Virus record (IMG/VR): IMGVR_UViG_3300009285_007571
Location: 1-22,511 of that record
DNA from: a virus
Strand: one strand, 5' to 3'
Length of the DNA: 22,511 nucleotides
Every line of letters starts with the position of its first letter. Position 1 is the stretch's first letter. The notes under the pieces are model-generated. The model had not been told where the DNA came from. It was given only the letters and a program-made list of their open reading frames with translations, and did not search any database. Positions 5,006 to 12,729 of this stretch are shown here, piece after piece. The translations under genes and the position numbers were made by a program.

Positions 5006-5526
5006 ATGCTTCATCTCCCGACCTGATGCTCGCCGATCTCGCCGCCGCCCCTACGATGGGAGTCGTCGCCAAGGTGAACTACTCCCACCTCGACATGATT
5101 GACTACATCCTGGCCCACCCCGGCGCCAGCCTCAAAGACCTCGCCGCCCGTTACGGATACTCGATCGGGTGGATCTGCAATGTGCAAGCCTCCGACGCAT
5201 GGAAGTCAGCTTACGCTGCGCGGCGAGCCGAACTCGTGGACCCGGTGCTGGCGGCTACGATCGCGGAGCGCTTTGAAGGAGTGACGGCGCTCAGCCTGGA
5301 ACGGCTGCGAGAGAAGCTCGAGGCGCCGCAGGTGAGTGACCAGGTAGTGCTTCGGGCGGTAGAGCTGGGAGCGCGCGCAATGGGAGTCGGCGGCAATGCA
5401 CCCCCTGCCGCGCCGCCCCAAGACCACCTGGCGCAGCTGGCAAACCGCCTGCTGGACCTTCAATCGAACATTCGCAAAGGAGTGACTATAGATGGCCAAG
5501 CCAATGAAGTGCCCGAAGGTGCCTGA
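5002..5526 (+). CDS. Small terminase subunit (TerS), putative
   Basis: 174 aa. A helix-turn-helix is visible at about 43-62 (SLKDLAARYGYSIGWICNV), followed by an SDAWKSAYAARRAELVD helix, a central helical oligomerisation-type region and a Pro/Ala linker near 132-140. TerS proteins recognise the packaging site, form rings and stimulate the large subunit. The assignment rests on size, DNA-binding motif and position upstream of the large terminase; the five intervening small ORFs make the distance longer than usual. The end overlaps the next ORF by 35 nt. Confidence 0.65.
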   Translation: MNASSPDLMLADLAAAPTMGVVAKVNYSHLDMIDYILAHPGASLKDLAARYGYSIGWICNVQASDAWKSAYAARRAELVDPVLAATIAERFEGVTALSLERLREKLEAPQVSDQVVLRAVELGARAMGVGGNAPPAAPPQDHLAQLANRLLDLQSNIRKGVTIDGQANEVPEGA

Positions 5527-5605
5527 CTCGAAGCAGTGTCCGCCCACGCCGGCTATGCCGATGCGGCAACACGTTAAGATGGCGATGAAGGGGAAGATGA
5601 AGTGA
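5492..5605 (+). CDS. 37-aa Met/Lys-rich microprotein
   Basis: Starts MAKPMKCPKVPDSKQCPP at 5492 behind AAAGGAG. It has 7 Met, 8 Lys and 2 Cys in 37 residues and ends KMAMKGKMK. It overlaps the small terminase end in another frame, and its stop overlaps a GTG start (GTGA). Basic and disordered; nucleic-acid binding is only inference. Confidence 0.55.
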   Translation: MAKPMKCPKVPDSKQCPPTPAMPMRQHVKMAMKGKMK

Positions 5606-5718
5606 GAGGCCTCCCTCGTACTCGCGCGCCCTTTCGGGTAGGGAGAGTCAAGGGCAGGCAGACACCCCTTCCGGCGAAGCCGCGCGCGGTGAGAGTCAGG
5701 GCGCCTAGGGGTCGGTGA
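5602..5718 (+). CDS. 38-aa Arg/Pro-rich microprotein, GTG start
   Basis: The GTG at 5602 overlaps the previous stop and the TGA overlaps the next ATG (TGATG), so the frame exactly fills the gap between two ORFs. The product starts (M)RGLPRTRAPFRVGRVKG and ends VRVRAPRGR: 11 Arg, 2 Lys and no acidic residue. It resembles small nucleic-acid-binding peptides in composition only. Exact tiling is the main evidence. Confidence 0.5.
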   Translation: MRGLPRTRAPFRVGRVKGRQTPLPAKPRAVRVRAPRGR

Positions 5719-5849
5719 TGCCTGTTCATCGCAAAGCAGGCGGCTATCAGTGGGGCCAGCACGGCAAGGTCTACAAGGGGCCAGGTGCTGTCAAGAAGGC
5801 TGCCGCTCAAGGACGAGCCGCCGCCGGGTACAAAGGAAAGAGAAAATAA
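5718..5849 (+). CDS. 43-aa basic Gly/Lys-rich phage microprotein
   Basis: Starts MPVHRKAGGYQWGQHGKVYK and ends AAAGYKGKRK, with 11 basic and no acidic residues. The GGYxWGxxGKVYKG pattern is one I recall from many short-tailed phage genomes near packaging genes, without a function. It starts on the previous stop (TGATG), and its stop overlaps the next ATG (TAATG). Confidence 0.7.
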   Translation: MPVHRKAGGYQWGQHGKVYKGPGAVKKAAAQGRAAAGYKGKRK

Positions 5850-6058
5850 TGGAACGTCTCAGCGCAGAATCGTTAGAGCGTATCTTGATTGCCCTCGCTC
5901 AAGCTAAAACCGAAAGTGGATTAGCTGTCAATGTGCCGTTTCGGGAAGCGCTTCGGCCCTTACTTTTTGATATGCTACCTCCAGAGATACAGCAGCCTTG
6001 GCGCATGTGCGGAGACGCACCCTTTTCTGAAATCCACCCCTATTGTGAGAGTGAATGA
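5849..6058 (+). CDS. 69-aa hypothetical protein
   Basis: The start at 5849 (MERLSAESLERILIALAQ) overlaps the previous stop; AAAGGA lies about 12 nt upstream. Helical N-terminus (1-40), then a LLFDMLPPEIQQPW segment and an acidic tail ending in CESE. It is acidic, unlike the three basic ORFs before it. The stop overlaps the next ATG (ATGA). No family recognised. Confidence 0.6.
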   Translation: MERLSAESLERILIALAQAKTESGLAVNVPFREALRPLLFDMLPPEIQQPWRMCGDAPFSEIHPYCESE

Positions 6059-6147
6059 ACTCCGCCGAGCTGCTACTCCGAGGTTACAGGGCCTCCTCCC
6101 TCAAGTTCCCTTGGTGTTTGACTGTCTCGGCGGACCCTTATGTCTAG
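6055..6147 (+). CDS. Possible 30-aa microprotein
   Basis: MNSAELLLRGYRASSLKFPW, ending in VSADPYV. It is supported by ATGA overlap with the preceding gene and an 8-nt overlap with the next. No separate ribosome site, so it would depend on coupled reinitiation. Function unknown. Confidence 0.4.
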   Translation: MNSAELLLRGYRASSLKFPWCLTVSADPYV

Positions 6148-6451
6148 GATAATCTTTGGGAGCAAGCTCAGTGGCGAAACTGCGATCCACACCTTCGACT
6201 TCACGTCCCGCCTCACCTCCGCTGAAACCATCTCAACTGCGAGCGTTACAGCGTCTGTCTATAGTGGAACAGACGCCACCCCCTCGTCGGTTGTCAGCGG
6301 GTCCGCGACAATTTCTGGGAAAACGGTTACGCAGCCGTTGACTGCAGGGACAGAGGGCGTGACCTATCTGCTGGTGTGCCAGATTACGACCAGCCTGAGC
6401 CAGACGCTTGAGCTGAGCGCGTTTCTGACTGTGGTACCGGACCAGGGATGA
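6140..6451 (+). CDS. Small beta-sandwich structural protein, putative
   Basis: 103 aa, rich in Thr, Ser and Val with alternating strands. Features are a HTFDFTSRLTSAETISTASV start to the core, a SGSATISGKTVTQPLTAG middle and a VTYLLVCQITTSLSQTLELS segment. The pattern matches small Ig-like phage proteins often found before the large terminase in such genomes; some are annotated as fibre/tail adaptors, which I cannot confirm. Its stop overlaps the large terminase ATG (ATGA). Confidence 0.6.
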   Translation: MSRIIFGSKLSGETAIHTFDFTSRLTSAETISTASVTASVYSGTDATPSSVVSGSATISGKTVTQPLTAGTEGVTYLLVCQITTSLSQTLELSAFLTVVPDQG

Positions 6452-7956
6452 ACAAGGTTAAGCTCACCGCCGACTTGATCGAGAGCTTCGCCGGCCTCTT
6501 TTTGTCCGTGAACTACGACGTAGTTTCACGAAACGCGCCCTTCCACCGTGAAGTTTGGAGCATGTATTGCTCGGAACACCCTCAATGTGCCGTAGCTGCC
6601 CCCCGCGGGTCGGCAAAAAGCACCAATTTCACACTCGCTTACGGGCTTTCTGTCGCTTTGTGGCGGGAACAGAGCTATATTATCGTCCTGGGCTCATCGG
6701 AGGAGATGGCGGCGGAGAGTGTCGGTGAGTTTTCGTTCGAGCTGCACGAAAATGACGACATTATCCGAGAATTTAACATAAAACGCTTCATTACAGACAC
6801 GAAAACGGACCTTATCGTTGAGTGCCAAGATGGATACCAGTTTCGTATCCTTGGGCGCGGTCCTGGACAGAAGATTCGCGGCCGAAAGTGGCGAGGAAAG
6901 CGCCCTGGGTTGCTGCTTTTCGATGACGTAGAGGATGATGAGCAAGTCGAGACGAAGGAACAGCGACAAAAGTTCCTTCATTGGTTCTTTCGGGCGGCGA
7001 AGCAGTGCGTGCGGCTTGACGGCAAGTGCCGGGGGCACGGAACTATCCTCAACGAGGATTCGATGCTTGCCAATTTGATGAAGAATCCTGAGTGGTTGAC
7101 CAAAGTCTACAGGGCGCATAAAAGCTTTGACGACTTTAGTGAGCTTCTCTGGCCGGACAGGCTGTCGGAGGAGGTTCTCCGCGCGAAGCAGCGCGAGCTT
7201 GTCGCGGCCCACGACGCCGCCGGCTATTCGCAGGAGATCCTTAACGATCCTCAGGACAACTCCGACGCGTTTCTTCGCCGTGACGACTTTATCCCGATGC
7301 GTGAGGGAGACTTCGAAGCGGCTAAACGCGTGAACGCTGGGTGGGACTTCGCAGTAAGCAAGTCGGACCTAGCAAACCGGACCTCTTGCACAGTCGGCGG
7401 CAAGGACACTCAGAACATTATGCACTTTTTAGACTTTCGTGTAGGCCGCTGGAACCCAGCAGTATCTCCAGCTGAAAAGGCAGCAGGCGGGAACGGCTGG
7501 ATTGATGAAATGTTCGATGTAGAAGAACGTTGGCACCCCGAAGCCCACTTCGTAGAGGGCGGCGTTATTTGGAACGCAGTCATGAATACTGTATACCAAG
7601 AGATGCAGTTAAGGGATAAGTTCCTTAACATAGTCGTGCTTAATCCTATAAAGGACAAAGCTACCCGTGGAACACCACTGAAGAAGCGGCACCGTGCTGG
7701 CGCCACTAGGTGGAACACCGCCGCCGAAGGCTACGAAGGGGCAAAGGACGAAATGCTTAGGTTCACTGGCGGAGCGCAAGCCCGACTTGACGACCAGTTT
7801 GACTCCGCCGCTATCCTTGTGAATGGCTTTGAGGGCACGCCGCTTGTAGAAGAAGAAGAGTTCTACACTGCGGAAGAGCAAGAGATGGAGAGAGGATTTT
7901 GGAACTCCCGCCGAGCGGCGCCGCGAGACGGACGCTCTTTGGTCACAGGCTACTGA
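6448..7956 (+). CDS. terL: Large terminase subunit (TerL)
   Basis: 502 aa, the usual size. The N-terminal ATPase has Walker A APRGSAKST (51-59) and Walker B GLLLFDDVEDDE (154-165). The C-terminal RNase H-like nuclease has its acidic residues in AGWDFA (Asp300), HFVEGG (Glu370) and LDDQFDSA (Asp448/449/452). It powers DNA translocation into the prohead through the portal and cuts the concatemer. It overlaps the preceding gene by ATGA, and its stop overlaps the next ATG by one base. The Gly/Arg-rich RILGRGPGQKIRGRKWRG stretch (133-150) is typical of short-tailed-phage terminases. Confidence 0.93.
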   Translation: MNKVKLTADLIESFAGLFLSVNYDVVSRNAPFHREVWSMYCSEHPQCAVAAPRGSAKSTNFTLAYGLSVALWREQSYIIVLGSSEEMAAESVGEFSFELHENDDIIREFNIKRFITDTKTDLIVECQDGYQFRILGRGPGQKIRGRKWRGKRPGLLLFDDVEDDEQVETKEQRQKFLHWFFRAAKQCVRLDGKCRGHGTILNEDSMLANLMKNPEWLTKVYRAHKSFDDFSELLWPDRLSEEVLRAKQRELVAAHDAAGYSQEILNDPQDNSDAFLRRDDFIPMREGDFEAAKRVNAGWDFAVSKSDLANRTSCTVGGKDTQNIMHFLDFRVGRWNPAVSPAEKAAGGNGWIDEMFDVEERWHPEAHFVEGGVIWNAVMNTVYQEMQLRDKFLNIVVLNPIKDKATRGTPLKKRHRAGATRWNTAAEGYEGAKDEMLRFTGGAQARLDDQFDSAAILVNGFEGTPLVEEEEFYTAEEQEMERGFWNSRRAAPRDGRSLVTGY

Positions 7957-8144
7957 TGAAAGTTCCTCGCCGTGCTGGTGTTTCGCAGCTTCGCATCAAG
8001 CCAGGAGTCGACGGGACCTTTGCCGTCTGGACACAATACGCCTGCCTCAAGACCTTTGACACCTTCGCCGAAGCCGCCGACTACCTTAAGTTCGCCTGTT
8101 GCTTCGCCGTGAAACACGAGCAGTTGAGGCTGCCTGGATTCTAA
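7956..8144 (+). CDS. 62-aa hypothetical protein between terminase and portal
   Basis: The start at 7956 (MKVPRRAGVSQLRIKPG) overlaps the terminase stop as TGATG; the in-frame ATG at 7899 lies inside the terminase gene and is not needed. The FAVWTQYACLKTFDTFAEAA stretch suggests a small beta-beta-alpha fold with an amphipathic helix. The stop overlaps the portal ATG (TAATG). No family recognised. Confidence 0.65.
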   Translation: MKVPRRAGVSQLRIKPGVDGTFAVWTQYACLKTFDTFAEAADYLKFACCFAVKHEQLRLPGF

Positions 8145-10186
8145 TGCTGAATCTTCTTCACCCCATCAAGCTCGACGCCGCTGCGATCAAGGCGACCAAT
8201 CTCTGCGATCGCTTCGATGACGCCGACTTGCGTCTCATCGGCGACGAGTGCTGGACGGGCTACGCGCACGACGAACGTTCTCGGTCAGTCTGGATGAAGC
8301 GCAACGAAGCGGGCATGGACCTCGCGTTACAGATACAGAAGGACAAGAACTTCCCCTGGCCTGGCTGCGCTAACGTTGCTTTCCCCTTGGTCACTATCGC
8401 TGCGATGCAATTTCACGCCCGCGCCTACCCAGCTATAGTCAACGGCACCGACGTAGTGAAGTGTGCTGTCTTTGGACTTGACCCCACCGGCGAGAAAACC
8501 CTCCACGCCGAGCGCGTTTCCACTCACATGAGCTGGCAGTTGCTTTTCGAAGACAAGTGCTGGGAGGATCAAGAGGACAAGGCGATCCTTAACCTGAGCA
8601 TCGTCGGGACGAACTTCAAGAAGTCCTACTTTTCCTCCGGCAAGGCCCATAACGTCTCCGAACTCGTCCTCGCGAAAGACCTTGTTTTGGACTACTGGTC
8701 TAAGTCTGTCGAAGACTGCCCACGCAAGACCCATCGCTTGCCGATGTTCCGCAACGAAGTCTACGAGAATGTCATGCGAGGCAAGTGGCAGGATGTGCTT
8801 GAGGAGTCTTGGTATCAAGGGACACCCGCGCCTCAACGTACGCAGGAACAGATTCAACAGGACAACCGGCAAGGTTTGACTCCGCCAGCGCCCGACGACA
8901 CTACGTCGCTGCTCTTCCTCGAGCAGCACGTCAACATGGACCTCGACGACGATGGCTACGCCGAGCCCTATATCATCACCTTCGAGTCTACATCTCGTCA
9001 AGTCGTTCGTATCGTCTGCCGTTTCGACGACGAGGAAGACGTCGAGCGCGTAGCGGCTGGCCCCCAGAGGGGCAAGATCATCAAGATAGCGGCCCTAGAG
9101 TACTTTACCAAGAAAACCTTCATCCCGTCGCCTGACGGCGGCATCTATGACATTGGCTTTGGTGTATTCTTAGGGCCGCTTAACGAAGCAGTGAACTCGC
9201 TGGTCAACATGTTGTTGGACAGTGGGACGATGCAGACGACAGGCGGAGGATTTCTTGGCCGCGGTGCGAAGATTCGCGGCGGAGTCTACACTACTGCGCC
9301 CTTTGAGTGGAAGCGAGTCGATTCCACCGGTGACGATCTGCGGAAGTCAATCTTTCCGCTCCCGGTCAACGAGCCTTCGCAGGTCCTCTTTTCCTTGCTC
9401 AGCTTGCTGATCAACTACACCAACCGGATCGCTGGAACTACCGACATGATGGTCGGCGAGAACCCCGGCCAGAACACGCCGGCCGAAACTGCCCGCACGA
9501 TGGTAGAGATGGGGCAGAAGATCTACACTGCCATCTTCAAGCGTATCTGGCGCTCGTCGAAGGAAGAATTCGCCAAGTTGTACAGGCTCAACGGGAAGTA
9601 TTTGCCACTTGATCGCGACTATCCTGGCGGTGCATCGCGGGACGACTATCGTGGAAGCCCCGACGAGATCGCACCCGTCGCTGACCCGAACATCACTAGC
9701 GATTCGATGCGCTTGCAGCTCGCCACCGCGCTGAAACAGTCCGCGATGACCACGCCTGGCTACAACAGGGACGAAGTCGAGAAGCGCTTCCTCAAGGCCC
9801 TTCATGTTGAGGGTATAGATCAAGTCTTCCTCGGAGGCCAGCCTCCGCCCGAAGACCCGAAGTTGCAGGTCGAGAGACTGAAAACTCAACGAGATCTGGA
9901 GATAGAAAACATGAGACTTCAATCATCGCAGCAAGAGTTCATTTTGGGCTTGATGGAAGAGCGAAAGGTCAACAACGCAAAGATCATCAAGATGATGGCG
10001 GAGGCAGAGCAAGCTGCGGCCAACGCGCAGAGCGAGCAAGCCTATGCCCAGGTCGCCGCCCTCAACGCGCAGATTGCGGCGGCGAAGACTCAGAGCGATG
10101 CACTGAATGCCAAGATCGAGCACCTTTTGCGCGCCGCCGAAATTCGCTCTGCGCACGAAGTCGGCATGAAGGCAAAAGCGGCTTAA
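8144..10186 (+). CDS. Portal protein
   Basis: 680 aa from the ATG at 8144 that overlaps the preceding stop (TAATG); an in-frame ATG at 8099 is less likely. The signature segment KNFPWPGCANVAFPL (68-82) followed by AMQFHARAYPAIVNG (87-101) is shared with portals of short-tailed phages. The protein should form the dodecameric vertex that anchors terminase and tail. Residues about 575-680 are an Ala/Gln/Glu-rich coiled-coil region, consistent with a C-terminal barrel or an internal extension. The size fits P22-like portals (about 700 aa). Confidence 0.88.
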   Translation: MLNLLHPIKLDAAAIKATNLCDRFDDADLRLIGDECWTGYAHDERSRSVWMKRNEAGMDLALQIQKDKNFPWPGCANVAFPLVTIAAMQFHARAYPAIVNGTDVVKCAVFGLDPTGEKTLHAERVSTHMSWQLLFEDKCWEDQEDKAILNLSIVGTNFKKSYFSSGKAHNVSELVLAKDLVLDYWSKSVEDCPRKTHRLPMFRNEVYENVMRGKWQDVLEESWYQGTPAPQRTQEQIQQDNRQGLTPPAPDDTTSLLFLEQHVNMDLDDDGYAEPYIITFESTSRQVVRIVCRFDDEEDVERVAAGPQRGKIIKIAALEYFTKKTFIPSPDGGIYDIGFGVFLGPLNEAVNSLVNMLLDSGTMQTTGGGFLGRGAKIRGGVYTTAPFEWKRVDSTGDDLRKSIFPLPVNEPSQVLFSLLSLLINYTNRIAGTTDMMVGENPGQNTPAETARTMVEMGQKIYTAIFKRIWRSSKEEFAKLYRLNGKYLPLDRDYPGGASRDDYRGSPDEIAPVADPNITSDSMRLQLATALKQSAMTTPGYNRDEVEKRFLKALHVEGIDQVFLGGQPPPEDPKLQVERLKTQRDLEIENMRLQSSQQEFILGLMEERKVNNAKIIKMMAEAEQAAANAQSEQAYAQVAALNAQIAAAKTQSDALNAKIEHLLRAAEIRSAHEVGMKAKAA

Positions 10187-10201
10187 CACAAGGAGACCCT
10201 G

Positions 10202-10771
10202 ATGGCCTTAGAAACATATGTACAGTCACTAACAACCCAGCATGGCGCTGGGACGGCGATGAACACTTACACTACTGCAAAGTCTGTCATTAACGCGCAG
10301 GCCCTTTACACTCTGCCTGCGAACTTTTGGACAGTGGGTAGATTTCTTGATATTCAAGTGGAAGCTGCGCTGAGCAACATCGTCACCACCCCAGGGACCA
10401 TTACTTTCCAGGTGATGATGGGGACCATTGTCGTGCTTACTTCAGGAGCCCTTCAGCTCAACGCGACAGCGCACACGCTGCTTCCTATTAGCATCGACGC
10501 ACGCTTGACATGTAGGGCAGTCGGCGCTGGCACGTCGGCGAATCTGATGGGTCAAATGTGGGTTCGAGGCATACAGCCGACGTTGACTGCTACGCAAGTA
10601 GACGCCGTGAACGTCTCCGGCGTGTTTGCTGGCCCTGCGACTGCTCCAGCTGTCGGTACTGGCTTCAACAGCACTATTGCCAACGTTTTGGACTTCTGGG
10701 TCGGTTTCTCGATCAGCAACGCAGGCAATGGCATTACGATTCACCAGTACACAGCAAAGACTTTCATATAA
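10202..10771 (+). CDS. Beta-sandwich virion protein, putative
   Basis: 189 aa behind AAGGAG. It is strand-rich with a TLPANFWTVGRFLDIQVEAA segment (38-57), then TPGTITFQVMMG and a DFWVGFSISNAGNGITIHQY end. The same layout recurs in the genes at 15644 and 16306, suggesting a duplicated jelly-roll-like decoration or spike protein. Similar proteins sit near head genes in related phages without a firm function. Placed directly after the portal gene. Its stop overlaps the next ATG (TAATG). Confidence 0.65.
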   Translation: MALETYVQSLTTQHGAGTAMNTYTTAKSVINAQALYTLPANFWTVGRFLDIQVEAALSNIVTTPGTITFQVMMGTIVVLTSGALQLNATAHTLLPISIDARLTCRAVGAGTSANLMGQMWVRGIQPTLTATQVDAVNVSGVFAGPATAPAVGTGFNSTIANVLDFWVGFSISNAGNGITIHQYTAKTFI

Positions 10772-11067
10772 TGCGTCCGCCGACTGAAGAGGAGTTCAAC
10801 GAGTGGCAAGGTCTCTACGTCACTCAGTACGTCAAGCATCTTCTCAACCAGAAGCGGGAAGAGCTGCGTCAGGCGTGGGAGCATGGAAGTATGACCGACT
10901 ATAGCAAGGAAGGCACTGTCCTAGTGAACGTAGGCAACATGGGCACGTGTAAGGGCTACGCTTTCGTGGCAGAGTTGAGTTACGAAGATATTTTGACGGA
11001 GACAGATAATGACGAACCCAAGCGGGCTGGACCCCCGCGGAGTGGCGGTCCTGATCAAAACGTATGA
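10771..11067 (+). CDS. 98-aa hypothetical protein
   Basis: Starts on the previous stop (MRPPTEEEFNEWQGLYVTQY). Helical N-terminus with a LLNQKREELRQAWEHG stretch (24-39), then a short beta segment (VLVNVGNMGTCKGYAFVAEL). The last 20 codons overlap the GroES-like gene in another frame (59 nt); that tail (KRAGPPRSGGPDQNV) looks unconstrained, so the ancestral stop may have been earlier. Function unknown. Confidence 0.65.
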   Translation: MRPPTEEEFNEWQGLYVTQYVKHLLNQKREELRQAWEHGSMTDYSKEGTVLVNVGNMGTCKGYAFVAELSYEDILTETDNDEPKRAGPPRSGGPDQNV

Positions 11068-11335
11068 ACCGGAACGGAAGGGCAGCGTGATCGAGATTCC
11101 TGACAATGTGCAAGGCCGACTGGCGATGGTGGATAATCGTGCAGTGGTCGTGGCAATTGGGCCAGGAGCTTGGCATGACGAGCCTGTCCCACGAGCGCAG
11201 GTAGGTGAGAAAGTCCTTGTGACCAAGTTCGCCGGCTTTATGGCGAAGGGGCCAAAAGACGGGCAGATGTATCGCCTGGTGAATGATCGAGACATCTTCT
11301 GTGCCATAACGGACGAAGGAGACAGCAATGGCTGA
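11009..11335 (+). CDS. GroES-like co-chaperonin, putative
   Basis: 108 aa, close to GroES (97). The Cpn10 layout is visible: RGVAVLIKTYEPERKGSVIE (10-29, first strand and mobile-loop region), a VVVAIGPG turn (46-53), VGEKVLVTKFAG (65-76) and DRDIFCAITDE (93-103) as the closing strand. Phage co-chaperonins such as T4 gp31 replace host GroES so that GroEL can fold the capsid protein. Its place between portal and scaffold fits that job. The roof loop is shorter than in GroES. No groEL is present in the window. Confidence 0.75.
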   Translation: MTNPSGLDPRGVAVLIKTYEPERKGSVIEIPDNVQGRLAMVDNRAVVVAIGPGAWHDEPVPRAQVGEKVLVTKFAGFMAKGPKDGQMYRLVNDRDIFCAITDEGDSNG

Positions 11336-12188
11336 AGTTGAAGAAGTTGTCAAAGTCGAGTCGAAAGCAACGCCCGAAGCACAGGCTGCCGCCGAGAAGA
11401 TCGGCTGGATTCCGCCAGCTCGTTTCAAGGGCGACTCCGCCGGCTTCGTCGATGCAGACGAGTACATCAAACGTGGTGAGACAGTGCTCCCGATTGTGAA
11501 GGAACACAACAAACGGCTGGAGAAGGAACTCTCGGCTGTCAAGTTGGCGAATGCGGAGACAGAGAAAAAGCTTGCTAAGGCGATGGAATTGCTGGAGGAG
11601 ATTGAAGAGCGTCACGGCGTCGAGACGCAGAAGGCAGTCGAGAGTGCGCGGAGGCAGCTCAAAATTGACCTAGCTGCTGCCAGCGAAGCCGGAGATCACG
11701 CTGCGGTAGCGGAGCTGACGGACCAGATGACGCAGCTCAAGACGACGGAGAAGAAGGCGGAGAAGCCAGAAGAAAAGACGCCGTCGGCCTTCGTGCCCGA
11801 CGACGACCTTAAAGTGTGGCTTGCTGACCACTTGTGGTACGGTAAAGATCGTCGGAAGACTGCTCTTGCACTCGGCATCGCGCAGGAGCTGCGGGAAGGT
11901 GGAGAGACTTCGACGGGTCTCACCTTTTACAAGCTCGTCGCGGCGGAAGTCACAAAGACTCTCGGCGGCAAGGAAGAAGCTCCCGCTGATAAGGTCGAAG
12001 GTGGGCGAAGCGGCAGTGAGACCGAAACGCGCGCTGCCGGCAAGAAGGGCTACATGCACCTTCCTGCTGAAGCAAAGGCTGCCTGCGATGCCGACGCTAA
12101 ATCGCGTGTCGGCCCGGACAAGCGTTACAAGGACGCCGCTGCTTGGCGCGCGAGATATGCTGAATTGTACTTTGCACAGGAGAGCTAA
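11328..12188 (+). CDS. Scaffolding protein, putative
   Basis: 286 aa, rich in Ala, Glu and Lys. GWIPPARFKGDSAGFVDADE (26-45) is a conserved N-terminal element I associate with podovirus scaffolds. A long coiled-coil region follows (about 58-150), then a charged Pro/Glu/Lys linker, a LKVWLADHLWYGKDRR helix and a basic C-terminal domain, which in scaffolds contacts the coat protein. It would direct prohead assembly and leave before DNA entry. ATG overlaps the GroES-like gene by 8 nt. Confidence 0.75.
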   Translation: MAEVEEVVKVESKATPEAQAAAEKIGWIPPARFKGDSAGFVDADEYIKRGETVLPIVKEHNKRLEKELSAVKLANAETEKKLAKAMELLEEIEERHGVETQKAVESARRQLKIDLAAASEAGDHAAVAELTDQMTQLKTTEKKAEKPEEKTPSAFVPDDDLKVWLADHLWYGKDRRKTALALGIAQELREGGETSTGLTFYKLVAAEVTKTLGGKEEAPADKVEGGRSGSETETRAAGKKGYMHLPAEAKAACDADAKSRVGPDKRYKDAAAWRARYAELYFAQES

Positions 12189-12189
12189 G

Positions 12190-12714
12190 ATGGCAATTGA
12201 AAAACTGAATCCTGCATCTAGGCCGCAGCGTAATGCTGAGCGTAAGCGTGTCCCGATGTCTGTCCCTGTGCAGCGGCTTGCCGCGCCGGACATCCCCGGC
12301 TACCATCTTCACTGGTTTGTCGGCACCCAGGAGCGCCTACAGCGTGCTCTCGATGGCGGCTACGAGTATGTGGATGACCGTGAACTTAAGCTTAACAACG
12401 CGAGTCTCGGCGGCGAGTCTACCGCTTCTGGTAACACCGACATGGGTTCGCGAGTCAGTATTGTATCTGGGCAAGAGGTAGGGAAGGACGGACAGCCAAC
12501 TCGGTTGATCCTAATGAAAATCAAGCAAGAGTTGTTCGAGGAAGATCAAAAGCTGGTAGACAACAGGAATGAACGAGTCGCGGCTGCGCTGCGTGGTGGA
12601 ATGATCGGGGCTGAGCAAGATCGGCCTGGTGAATCAAAATTCCGCTACGTAGACAAGTCGCGCACCAAAATCCCTGACCTCTTCACCCCCAAGCGGCCCA
12701 AGGCGGCTGCATAA
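12190..12714 (+). CDS. Conserved capsid-cluster protein, 174 aa
   Basis: The start at 12190 (MAIEKLNPASRPQRNAERKR) has AGGAG 7 nt upstream; a longer frame from 11821 runs through the scaffold gene and is a shadow. The conserved core is PGYHLHWFVGTQERLQRALD (about 37-56), then LNNASLGGESTASGNTDMGS, and a C-terminal KSRTKIPDLFTPKR. This family is regularly placed between scaffold and capsid genes in related phages; function not known to me. A minor capsid or assembly role is inferred from position. Confidence 0.7.
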   Translation: MAIEKLNPASRPQRNAERKRVPMSVPVQRLAAPDIPGYHLHWFVGTQERLQRALDGGYEYVDDRELKLNNASLGGESTASGNTDMGSRVSIVSGQEVGKDGQPTRLILMKIKQELFEEDQKLVDNRNERVAAALRGGMIGAEQDRPGESKFRYVDKSRTKIPDLFTPKRPKAAA

Positions 12715-12729
12715 CTGACGGAGAATTTC

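Noticed and set aside
4863-5102. 79-aa plus-strand ORF before TerS
   Set aside because: It runs 100 nt into the TerS gene in the wrong frame; the 38-aa ORF ending in ATGA is the better candidate.
8099-8143. Upstream in-frame start of the portal gene
   Set aside because: It would overlap the 62-aa gene by 46 nt; the ATG at 8144 fits the overlap chain and the usual N-terminus.
11821-12189. N-terminal extension of the 174-aa capsid-cluster protein
   Set aside because: It lies inside the scaffold gene in another frame; AGGAG and the conserved start support 12190.
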